In this document: piece by piece, positions 11,340-23,900 of the stretch
Layout: the number at the start of each line of letters is the position of its first letter
Numbering within the stretch: the first letter of the stretch is position 1
Assembly: GCF_902459465.1 (NCBI RefSeq)
Contig: NC_047062.1
Coordinates: forward strand, 29,630,673 to 29,694,672
Source of the DNA: Asterias rubens
Taxonomy: Eukaryota; Echinodermata; Asteroidea; Forcipulatida; Asteriidae
Reading direction: 5' to 3'
Length of the DNA stretch: 64,000 bases
The notes under the pieces: model-generated
What the model was told of the DNA's origin: nothing
The model's input: the letters and a program-made list of their open reading frames with translations, nothing else
Databases searched by the model: none
Position numbers and translations under genes: made by a program

Positions 11340-11830
11340 AAATAAAACAAATAAAATATCCGTGTTTGGTTGTTATTTCCGAAGAAAATGGAGTCTTAGA
11401 TGGCACAGAATGAGAGTGTTGTCATATTAGCCTTTGAAAAGAGTCTACTAGGGTTGAAACGTCAAGCCACTTACTAATTTTTGGGGGAATAAAAGGTTAA
11501 GTAGATGAAATTGCAGCAGACTTTCTATTTCTTTCCATAGAACTAATGAGAAATGTATCAAATTCTGGACAGGACTCTTTGTCTATTGGAGTCCAAAAGA
11601 AGAAGAGTAGCATCCATAATGCTATGTTTGGTTATTTCAAAGAAACTGATGTTTAGGATAGCAACCAATTGGAGAGTTAAAAATGTGAAGTAGAGTAAAA
11701 TGGCAGCAGTCTTTCTATTTCTTTCCATAAAAATGATGTGAACTTTATCCAAGTAGCGTCTATGTTCGGTTGTTATTTCAAAGAAAATAATGTTATAGGT
11801 GCCACAGATCAGAGTGTCTTAACAAAAAGT
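11340..11830 (-). repeat. Degenerate tandem repeat downstream of the PNN stop
   Basis: GTTTGGTTGTTATTTC/CAAAGAAAAT and GCAGCAGACTTTCTATTTCT recur two to three times at about 190-bp spacing, in the probable pinin 3' UTR. Confidence 0.5.
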
Positions 11831-11932
11831 GGAAGAAGATAAAGAATATTTCTTATCAAACGACAAGAACTTGAACACCTTGAGTCCACACGGAAGCAGC
11901 CCAACATCTTACGCAGCATTGTACACAATCCC

Positions 11933-14900
11933 CTAGACATCACCCTCCCAAGACAGTTCATTCCTCTGATCAAACTCCTCCTTATACAAGGCACTTCTAA
12001 AGTCCTCTTTCTCTTTCTCGTCTATGTTCTCTTTCCCCTCGTCTGCATCTCCGCTTTCTTCTGGTCCTGCGGATTCCGTCATCGTCCGATCAACCTCCCC
12101 TTCCTCTGAGGAAGAGGTTGTCTGTTTCCCTTCCCCATCCTTACCTGCCGACCCTTCCTTCACTACCCACTCTTGCTCAGCCTCCATTGAAATGTCAGCT
12201 TTCTTATTATCCTTGGAAGTTTCTTTACTATAGTCGTCGTCGGTGTCTTGCTGCTCTGACGTCGGCAGCTCACCATCATCGCTGACCGGCCGCTTCTTGG
12301 AATGTTTTCCGTTTCTTTGCTCGCCTTCCTCATGCTTACCCATACTGCTATGTCGTCTCTTCTTTTCTTTGGTCTTACCCTTAACCTCTGAAGACTCCTT
12401 GCCATCATGCTCCATTTCCTTCCCATCATGCTCCTCCGCGTCATCCTGCAGTTGTTGAATCTCCTCTTCGATCTCCGCCCGACGTTTCTTCATCATCTCT
12501 GTGGGTGAAATAATGATTGCATCATACCTTTAATAATTTTTCAAAACATTGTATGCAGCAAAACGGCATATCAAATCCTCGTTGGATTTGTACTATTAAT
12601 AAGGGAATCAATGTATGGTGAAGAGGTTTTCAACAAGTGGTTTAAACCCAACGAGGCCTGGTTCTTGATAACAAGAACCAGGCCTCGGCGGGTTTAAACC
12701 ACTAGTTGAAAACCGATTCAACACACTTTGATTCCCATTCATAAATACCTCTTTGGTCAAAAAAATCAACACTTATGGTCAAAAGTAAAATATATGCAAA
12801 ACTTTTAATTTTTCAATGATTTTTTTCAACATAACACCCCTCCAGCTATGAAATGGTAAGGCCCAGTCAAGGCCCTCGGGTAAACAACTCCTTATTAGGC
12901 AATGCTGTGCGCGTCGCGTGTATCGCGTGATGTGGCACAACTGTTTCAGCCATTGCTCTCGACCAATAGGAATGAAGAAACTGTCTTCAAAGCACAGGTG
13001 CAAGCTCGCGTGTCACGCCCATGTTTCAACACTTTTTACTGGTCATAAACAAAGGTTTATACACACCCACATGACGCGCTCTCCACCAATAGGAATAGCG
13101 AAACTGTCTGAGGTATTCATGAATGATGATTAAGACTTAATGATCAACCAGTTTCAATGAATACTTTATCGGAGTTTACCCAAGCCTTGTCCAAAGGCTC
13201 GTTAAGCATGCATGCCTGATTCGATTCACCACACTACATTCACAACGCACACAGTACAAACCCTGTGGTCAAGAACTGCATATAAAGTACCGTGAGGTTG
13301 AGGCAGGGTTTTAAAACCTCAAGCACTGTAAATGCCAGCTAAAGTTTGATATTTATCATTTGTACTGGCATTCCAGAGTAACAATAACAATAATATTGAA
13401 GTCTCATATAGCGCACGTATCTACCAAACAAGGTACTCAAGGCGCTGAGTATATACAAACTTTCAGAAAGATAGGTTATTGCAGTAATGAATTCCGAGAC
13501 CCAATTATGTAGCACCTTATGAGTGTTTACAAGGTGCTACGGCACATACAGCAGCCACAGCCAGGAACACCGCGGCGAACCCCTTCTCTTTTCGCTAAGT
13601 GCACTGGGTTCTTTTACATGCGTTACACAACACATGGGACCAACGGCTTTACATCACATCCGAAGAACGAAGCAATGGTTAAGTGTCTTGCTTAAGGACA
13701 CAAGTGTCATGGCTTGGGATTCGAACCCACACTCTGCTGATCAGAAACACCAGAGTTTGAATTCAGTGCTATCAACTGCTCGGCCACGACACTTCCAGTA
13801 CAAATCAGGGATCTGTGGCCCATCAGCACACTCAATTTTGCATCACAAACATTTGCATATAATTGTGCAACCAACTTGGACAAGGCTAGGTTGACCTTTA
13901 CCACTTTGGTAAGGGCTAGCCAAATCAATAAGCTAGCTTTTTCACAACTATGCGTCAAATACAAGTTTAAACGATCAATATATCAAGGTTTTCTTTTTCA
14001 GCATTGTAAACTTTTTGATGGACATGAATGGGCAGCCAAAATGAATCAATCTGTGCTATCAGTTACAGAATTCAAAATATTCAAGCGTAGTCTGCCCCTT
14101 CTTAGATGTAGCCGTGGAACTTACCGTTCATCAATTCTTTAGTATCTTTCAACCTCTTCTCAGTTACCAATGATGGCTTTGCCGGCCTGTAGAATATTGC
14201 TGGTTTAGACTTAGTGCGAATGTACTGACTCAACCTCTTACTATGAGCGTCCCACACATCTTGCTGTCAATACATAAAATAAAATAAAATTTAAAAAATT
14301 TGTATGGCAGAAATAGAATGATATTGGTAATAATAAAGGTGGTCTATTGTAAAGTTGAGAAACAAAACTTTCCTTAAAATGTTGTCTTGGCAGAAATGGA
14401 TTGGTAATAACTCATGGTTGGGAATTATTGACATTATTAATTTATCAAATGATATTGGAGTTTGATGGGTAGCCAGGATGCCTCTGTTTGAAGCGCAGCT
14501 TCTGTATCCTGGTGCTTTGACAGGTTCCCCGCATAATATTATTATCATTTAATAATAAATATTCCTGAGAAAATAGAGTCAACTGTTGCAAACTGCTTAG
14601 CAACAAAAACTATAGTATAAATGCAAAGAAATAGTTAATGGCCCGACATTACTTGTAAAGTTAACGCCAGAGCCACTTTTACTAGTAAGCCTACTCTGTG
14701 TCTGCTACGAAACCTTATTCTGGTAAGCACTTTTGGGGTTGTGCTTAGTTACTATTTGTGTTTAAGCAGCTAAATGAAATTGGGCCCATCTGCTATCGGT
14801 TGGTTAAATGCAATGATGCTCTCTAAGCCAGCTTCAGTGCAAGTTTGCTAATGTTGCTTAGCTAAAACAGCTATTACTATTGCTAGGATAAATCTCTTTG

Positions 14901-17900
14901 ATTCAAGATGACCTACTGCTAAGCTAGTTATGATAAAACTGCTACGACGAATTACACCTAATTACTTTTTAACCCAGATTATTGTGCTTACCTAAAGGCT
15001 CAAGAAGAGTTGACGACGAGTGTGCGCATTTGCAATAGATTTGTATTCTTCTGCAGCTCATCGGATTGCAAGTTCTGCTGGCAAGTTTAGCGCTCGTCTG
15101 TTTTGCACGCAGAAAGCAGCGCCTAATCAAGTCTAGGGCAGCTCAAAACATTTCACAGGCATTATAAAAACTGTCCCTGGCCTCTAAACCATTCACCTTA
15201 ACAACCTCTTGCCTATTTTCACTAATCTGTCAACTATTTTAAAACAAGTTGTACTACATTCACTGATCCGATCAGTGCAAGTTGTGTACTTTCTGCACTT
15301 TCCACTACACCAGTTGGTTCACAAATTAAGCTGCTAAGCAATTTCCACTAATCCGGTTAGTGGAAGACTCGTTTCACTATATCCACTAATGTGTCTGTGT
15401 ACCTTCAACAACTCCAATGTGTTGACCCTACCTGCCATGATTTTCCACTAAACTGGCCCCTGCAATATTTACACTTTCCACTACTACCATCTGTTGATGA
15501 GCTGACCTGCTAAAGCTTTTTCCACTACTACGATCCGAGACCCTAACCTCTCAAGCTTTTTTCCACTGAACCAACCAGTACAAGATCAAGTACTCTCTGC
15601 ACCTTCCAATACTACGATCTGATACCCTATAACCTCTCAAGCTTTTTCAACGAAACTGACAGTACAAGATGTCTAAAACTGCACCTTCCACTACATCTTA
15701 ACTGTTATCCACTCACACTAAACCCAATCAGAGCAAGTCTTTCACTAATTTTAACTGCTCACCCTCAATATCAATAAAATAAACACAAATCCATCAAATT
15801 GCTCACGGCACTAAAAACAAACAATAACATACACATGTACAATAACCAAAGTTGAAACGCAGCCTTAACTAAGACGAATTCCAGAACATGTGGTAGAGAA
15901 ATACAATACATATATGCAATATCTAAGAAAACACCTAATCCACTAATCCACAACTTCAATCTGTGGACCCTGTTAAGCTTAATCTTCTTAGCTTATGTCT
16001 GCTTCTTACCTCTTTGGCCATATCCACTAGTTTCTCCAGTTTCTGCAGTTCTTGCTGCTGATTGCTTCGTTTGATAAACAGTTGTGTTCTTTCATGCGCA
16101 ACTGCTTGCTTCTCTTCCTGAGCCTGGACGTCTAATTTGTGTTCTATTTCAACACGTCTGCTTTCCTGATATTGTAAAGTAAAAATGTGGTATTAATATT
16201 GAAAAACTAATTTCATTTGTTAAATATCTGCAACTAGAGTAGGTCTAGACCTAAAAGCTGGGCTCAATTTCACAGAGCTGCATAAGCAGGAACTAAAGCT
16301 TAACAATATTCTGCTTAGCATAAATGAGCAGGATACCAGTCACAAAGCATATATGTGGTAATTTGGTAATTTGGCTGGTTTCCTTATTCTGATAATTCTT
16401 AAGCAGCTCTATAAAATTGAACCCTCACGGTTGAAGTATTAGCTGGGGTAAACTAGGCCTAAAAGCTAGAGGTTGGCGCAATAACTAGGCCTAAAAGTTA
16501 GAGGTTGGCGCCATAACTCTGCACATCAACAACTTATCGAACTGAATGAAACATCGGTGAGGTTTCCGGTAGCACCATGAAGACGATCAGATCGAAACGT
16601 TGAGTTTTCACCACCGGATCTTTTCAGAACCACCGCTTCTCAAAGAGATTTTCACATGGTAGTACTGCTAACCTCACCTAATTATACCCCCACCGTGCAA
16701 AGTTTCAAATCCTACCAAAAATGTAGCATGTTTCATTTGTTTCTTTTGGACTATTTTAAGCGATGATTTTAATCACTGTATCTCAATATGATGAATGGGT
16801 TTTCCTAATTACACAAATAAATGTGCAATTAATGTTTTTATAAATGTATTTTTATAGTATATTAATACAATTTTAAAACGTTAATATGTTTGTAGTTGCT
16901 GGGCACCTCTGAAAAACAGTGTTTCATTGAGAGGTTTCCCCAGGTAAAGAAATAAATAAATGCAATAAATAAATAAACAAAACAAAATCACAGTAATTGA
17001 GCATAATGTTTCCAAATTGGGTAAATACCATAAAATATAATCAAAAATATTGTTTTCAGTGCAAAAATCTATCAATATATGTCTACAATTCAATGCAGTA
17101 CAACAATTCAATGAAATATAATGCAATGCATGTATTCAATCCAATGCAGTTTACAATTCAATGCAAAATGTGACAACTCAATGCAATATGTGACAATTCA
17201 ATGCAATATGTGACAATTCAATGCAATATGTGACAATTCATATGTGACAATTCAATGCAATATGTGACAATTCAATGCAATACGTGACAACTCAATGCAA
17301 TACGTGACAACTCAATGCAATATGTGTAAAATTCAATGCAATATGTGACAATTCAATGCAATATGTGACAATTCAATGCAATATGTGACAATTCAATGCA
17401 ATATGTGTACAATTCAATGCAGTATTTGTATACAATTCAATGTAATATTTGTATACGATTAAATTCAATGTATTCAACCCAATGCAATATTTGTATATAA
17501 TTCAATTCAATATTTGTATACAATTCAATGCAATTTCTGTGTACAATTCAATGCAATATTATATGAATACAATTCAATGCAATATAAATTCAATGCAGTA
17601 TGTGTATATACAATTCAATGCAATATAAACTCAATGCAATAAGTCAATGCAAACACAATTCAATGCAAATTTAAGTGAAAACAAAAACACAAATAAAATT
17701 CTGGGTACAAAACATCATACAATTCCATTGGTTTTAAAACACAAGCTGCAGTTATTACCACAGCACACTGCCCGACAACTCAAAAATTAAAAGCAACTTT
17801 GCCAAATGACACTGTTTATATCTACCTTGCTTTCCGAGTCATTAGATTCCTGTTTGAACTTCTGCAAAGTACCAAGAAGGTGACCAAACATCCGCCGATT

Positions 17901-20900
17901 CCTGGATGAACAAAAAAGATTCACAGCTTCAAAAATTTAATCATAATAATCATTTTAAGCCTCTCGCGAAAGCAAAAAAAGGTTTTTGGTGACGCAAAAA
18001 TCAGTTCACGCTGTTTTGTCAATCGTAACAAACAAAAATTCATATACTTTGCTTTCACTTACACGTTAACTATGCTTTATGATCTCCTTTATATTATTTC
18101 TGTTCTTGCATTGATTTTTTATCTTTGACGCCATTTTATTAGAGCTTAAACCAATCAAGGTGAAGGGCTACAACAAAAACAAATCAGGCCCTGTGCCCTA
18201 ATCCAGGCTCTCCTAAGCAAAAGTTTCTTGTGCTAAGCAAGTTTTGGGCTCTGGTCTTACCGTTTCTGTCCTTCTTCATTTTTACTCTGCTCCTTGATGG
18301 AATCTTGACGCGTTCTCTCTATGATAGGGGTCGCTACAACAGAGGATTGAATGGTGTGCTGGTGGGAACGGAACCGGGAAAAAAGAAACAGTTAGTTACA
18401 GGTTCAGAACGAAAGTAACACACACACACACAAGTCACATACTACAATCATCAGATACTTCGAAGATTGAAAATAAAAAGAGTCACAAATGTTTCAAATG
18501 TTAGAAATACTGTTGATTGACCCCCTGCACATTGTGCAGTACACTGTTAGTTCTGCAAAGTTGTGCCAGCCGCAAACAACCTGTGCAGTTAAAAGTATAA
18601 AAAATATTGAGACGCTGGTGACAGCAGACATAATGGGGCTTTTAGCGGTCATGAGCATGCATGACATGCTCAGTATTGCTTGCGTAGGTCTGAGCACGCG
18701 CACTACTGGCGAGAACTGTGAAAAAGAACTGTCCAAAAGTCTCCCATTTGAAGACTCTTTGACCATAGATTTTTGTAAAAACAGCAGTTAGCACATAGAG
18801 TTATATTTAAGAACTAAAGGGTGCACTGGTGATGCTGCTTGCACAAACTCGACGAGACCGCAAGATGACAAGCGCCATTCTGTACGCGCGTTGAATATGA
18901 AATACACGTTTGAGGTTTTTTTATTGATACTGTTGATTGACCCCCTGCACATTGTGCAGTACACTGTTAGTTCTGCAAAGTTGTGCCAGCCGCAAACAAC
19001 CTGTGCAGTTAAAAGTATACAAAATACTGACTGTTTTATGCTCACTCTATTTTCCCTGAGTGAAGCCAAGGGAAATAGGCTGCACCGGGGATCACCAAGG
19101 GAGTCATAGTTTTCAACCATAGCATGAGCAGTCAATATTTGTTTTAAAGACACTGGACACTAATGGTAATTGTCAAAGAATAATCTTCACAGTGCATAAA
19201 AAAAAAAAACCTGAGAAAATTTGAGCTCAAGCGGTCGTCAAAGTTGCGAGATAATAATGAAAGAAAAAAAAAAAACCTTGTCACACAAAGTTCTGTGCTT
19301 TCAAGATGCTTGATTTCAAGACCTCAAATTCTAAATATGAGGTCTCGAAATCAAAATCATGGATAATTACTTCTTTCTCGAAAACTACATCACTTCAGAG
19401 GGAGCCGTTTCTCACACTGTTTTATACTATCAACCTCTCCCCATTACTCGTTACCAAGTAAGGTTTTACGCTAATAATTATGTTGAGTAATTACCAATAG
19501 TGTCCACTGCCTTTAAAACACCAGTATTGTGCCTAGACACCTACCATGAAACTGCTGTTGCTATTGTCGTTGCTTGACATAGGGACAGTTAATTGGTTGC
19601 AACAGGTACGGTATTTTGTTTGCTGAGTGAGCAGCGTATCAAGTTCGCATGCCTTTCTAGTAAAAACAAGACACATAATGTGATGTGCTCTGAACCTGTA
19701 AGAAGTGCAGTAACTGCATATGGTTGATCAACTCACTGGATATAATAGAGGGGTTTGAAATCAATGTGAGTTTTTCTTGCAAAAAAAAAAAAAAAAACAC
19801 AACACCAACCTTGGGCAGATCGTCATCATCATCATTTTGCTTCCGCCGCAGTCGTTTGGGCTGTGGTCCATCCACGCGGCTCCTTGGTCCGTCCACGCGG
19901 CCCCCAAGCCTTGGTCCGTCCACCCGGCCACCAAGCCTTGGTCCGCCGTCCACCCGGCCCCCTAGCCTTGGTCCGTCCACGCGGCCACCAAGCCTGAAAC
20001 AAATAACATCTCAAACAATTCAGTCTACAATTTTTGATGAAAATTTCAACAATAACAGTAGACATGAGTTTGATGGTCTAATAATAAATGATAATAATAA
20101 ACTTATATAGGATTTGAGGCATTGCATGGTGAGGTATCAATATATATTTGGTTTGCGGTAACACCATGTGTGTATCTACTTGCCAGGTAGAGTTGTTCTT
20201 AGAGAACTGTCTTGCTTTATTCTACTGCCGTGGAGTAGATAATCGGAGACCAATTTCAGAACTGACTCCGCGGCAGTACAGTTAATTACGATCCTATAAG
20301 CTAAAGTAGTAGTCCAGTCTAATTTCTATACCATCCGCCCTGGTAATAGTTAAAAAACAGGACAGTTCTTTTCAGAACTGAGAAGTCTCCCCACCCTCCG
20401 ATTATCTACTCCACGGCAGTAGAATAAAGCAAGACAGTTCCCTAAGAACAACTCTACCTGGCAAGTAGATACACACATGGTGTTACCGCAAACCAAATAT
20501 ATAATCAACTTATATGTAGTGCATAATGCAGGAGACTCTACGCACAACACAAAAGCTATTAAAAATTATGCAACTTGTTACAAAAAAAGGAAAATTAAAA
20601 CAAGCGATTCTTTAAAATGCCCTTGAAAATCAGAGAGTCAGCTTGACGAATATTAACTGCCAAGTCATTCCATCCAGAAGATGCAATCAATGGGAGACAT
20701 TTGAGACGCTGGTGACAGCAGACATAATGGGGCTTTTAGCAGTCATGAGCATGCATGACATGCTCAGTATTGCTTGCGTAGGTCTGAGCACGCGCACTAC
20801 TGGCGAGAACTGTGAAAAAGAACTGTCCAAAAGTCTCCCATTTGAAGACTCTTTGACCATAGATTTTTGTAAAAACAGCAGTTAGCACATAGAGTTATAT

Positions 20901-23900
20901 TTAAGAACTAAAGGGTGCACTGGTGATGCTGCTTGCACAAACTCGACGAGACCGCAAGATGACAAGCGCCATTCTGTACGCGCGTTGAATATGAAATACA
21001 CGTTTGAGGTTTTTTTATTGAACGCTCACGCGATGCTGTTTGTTCAACTTACAAAATGGCCGCACAAACACACGCTGTGAGACGGCCGTTTTGTCAACTT
21101 AGACAATGGCCGCCTGCGTGCATGCCGGGGCGCATATATAGGCCAGTGCGCCCTCTAGTTCTTATATATAACTCTATGAGTTAGCATTAGTAGGGATTGG
21201 CCAGCAAAACAAAGAGGATGAACAGTGAAATATTTATGCAAAAGATCAGATATATAGTCTGAACAGCTTTGAAAGTGAGGAGATCTAAGAATTCAGAAAC
21301 TTGACCATTTCGCATTAGCAAGTGAACAATCTCCAGGAGTTCAAATCTTACCTGCTAAAGGCACTGCCGGTACTTTGTCTCCTTTGTAGTGGTAAGCCCA
21401 AACGCTGAAACGCATCTCCCCTACGAAGGACAACAAAATATTACCATATACACATTGGTTAAAGTATTCACTTAATGCACTATGCAGACTTACAACTGAA
21501 ATGCTGCTAAATTAACATGGATATAGGCTTATTCATTTTGGTTTACCCATATACACTGATGCTTGCTGACAGACATCGATTTAAGGAAAACGCTGTGTCT
21601 GCAGGATGTAAAGCAAGTCCATCCATCTTGACTATATCAGACAAAAGGCCTGCTAAAAATGTTTTTCCCTTTTCACAAATACACTCTCAGGCTGGAATTA
21701 TGGCGGCCATTCCTCTTTTTCACTGGTCTTTGAACCACTTCCAAAAATTCTCATATACTTAAACAATTTCCAACAAAATCAAAATTACCACGTTCTCTCA
21801 AAAATTAAAATACAGGCTTGCACCTTGCCAAATGAGGATGGCTACATCCTACACTGGATGAACACAGTCTTAAAAGCTATTGGTAAATTACTCAAAATAA
21901 TTATTAGCATAAAACCTTAATTGGAAACAAGTAATGGGGAGCTGTTTATAGTATAAAACAGTATCAGCTCCCTCTGAAGTAACGTTGTTTTCAAGAAAGA
22001 AGTAATTTTCCACGATTTAGATTTCGAGATCTCAGATTAAGAATTGGAGGTCTCGAAATCAAGCATCCCAAAGCACACAACTTTGTGTGACAAGGGCATT
22101 TTTTTCTTCCATCATTCTCTTGCAACTTCGACGACCAATTGAGCTCAAACTTTCACAGGTTTGATATTTTATGCATATGTTGTTGATACACCAAGTGAGA
22201 AGACTGGTCTTTGACAATTACCAATAGTGTCCAGTGTCTTTAAACTCACAATCGCCCATTTCTGATGTGACTTACCTTTGCACACCACCTCCTCTGCCTC
22301 TACCCCTCTGTCCCTGGCCTCCAACTGACACTCTGCGCTGGTCTCCGTCTCTACCACGGTCTGCTGCACCAGCAGGAATTCTGAGTCAAAACACAATAGA
22401 AAAATTGGCAAGATTAATAAGGATATTTATCAAATTTTAAATCGCTGGGGTACCCAATCCTTTAGATGTGAAAAAAATCAGAGGTGGAACAGCTAACATC
22501 ATTGATGCGGGACGATACAATTTCTGACCTGTTCTGCCTCTAAATTTTCTCCATAAATTACACCTAAAATAGGAGTGGCACATTTGCGTAATACTGTGCA
22601 TGTAGTTATGCACTCAGGAAAGTCCAACAATTTTGTAAACACCCTGAAGCTTCTTCTTCTTCTTCTTCCGTAAAAGTAGAGTCCACCACTTTGTGTATTA
22701 CGTACTACAGTTAATGTGTGCATGCAAGGGTGTGGATATATAGTATTTTATACAGTGCATGGGGGTGAACAGTGGAATAACGTGTAGAGTGCGACTAAAA
22801 GCAGCTCAGGCTGGACCTAGCGGAGCTGGACAAACTGTACACCCCGCTTAAAACTAGCAAGAGTTGTGCAGTTGATCAGGTCTTCCGGGAGACTGTTCCA
22901 TATATCCCAAGCTATAATATGGATGTAGGGCCAAAAAGTGGAGGATATCTTTGTAGTTTCCAGACGCGTGTCCATATGTTTGTACACAAAGCACGAGTAT
23001 TTTTTCTTTCCAGGATGAATTATCGTCCAGATAATTATCCACGTGTGTCCTGGGAAAAAAATACGCACACGGTCGAGGACAATCAGCATTAGTAGTGTGA
23101 AGCGCTAAAAGAGCGGTAGTTGAGAAAATTTACACTCAAAATTCATTTGATTTTTACTCAAAACCTGTGATACCTATTTGAACAATTCCAAGTGTAGGGC
23201 TATCTGCAATTTCTCAAGCATTAGTTAGATCGGTAAGTTTCATGATGTAGATCGTTTCAGATGGTTTTTCAAAAAAGCGAAAGATTGTGATATCAGACGC
23301 GCTGGGGCCAAGGATTTGAAGTGGATTGGACCGATTTATGGGGCTATCAGCTACTGGCCCTATTGATGGGGGCTAGTCCCGACAGACGTCTGTGTGTGTG
23401 GACTGTGTGTGTGACTAAGCCTAAGATTTATTTAGTAAGAATTCAAACTTCAGTTCAGTCTTGGCCAAATAATAATTAATATGTGGGGCTACTACGACAT
23501 GAAGTTCATGAAGACTTATGGTAATACTACAGGATAACTTTCCGTATGGCGCCACCACCTTTTCACTCATTTTTACAAAAAGCGATATATCAATCAGGTA
23601 AATTAGATACTATATTATTTTATTTCGAATGAAAAAGTGGTGGCGCCATACGGAAACTTTTCCATACTACAAACTAACCTCTATTATAGATAGCCCAAAC
23701 TGAAATAAATCATTACTGAGAAATAAGATTCGTATTACTGTCATGAAGAGCGCCCCCTATCGACCTGACAAGCGCCGAAGCGGGGACGCATGCGATGCTG
23801 AAAGTGAAATGCTGAAAATGTGAACTCCTCCCAGCATTTTTCCCGATATTATAAGTGTTTTATGCACACAAATTTTCATAAACCACAAATAAACAAATAC

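Noticed and set aside
12024-12458. Plus-strand Ser/Pro/Cys-rich frames over 12.0-12.5 kb and the alternative minus frame 12163-12444
   Set aside because: Shadows of pinin exon 9.
17145-17660. CRISPR-like array
   Set aside because: Contiguous units without unique spacers in a eukaryotic intron; a satellite. The same reasoning applies to the arrays at 43635, 62757 and 4441.
18489-18791. 100-aa frame matching the 80-aa frame at 20643-20885
   Set aside because: The shared protein is explained by the recent 320-bp DNA duplication; there is no start context, family or splice support.
19724-20110. Plus-strand Pro/Ser/Arg-rich 128-aa frame
   Set aside because: It is the antisense of pinin exon 4's repeat.
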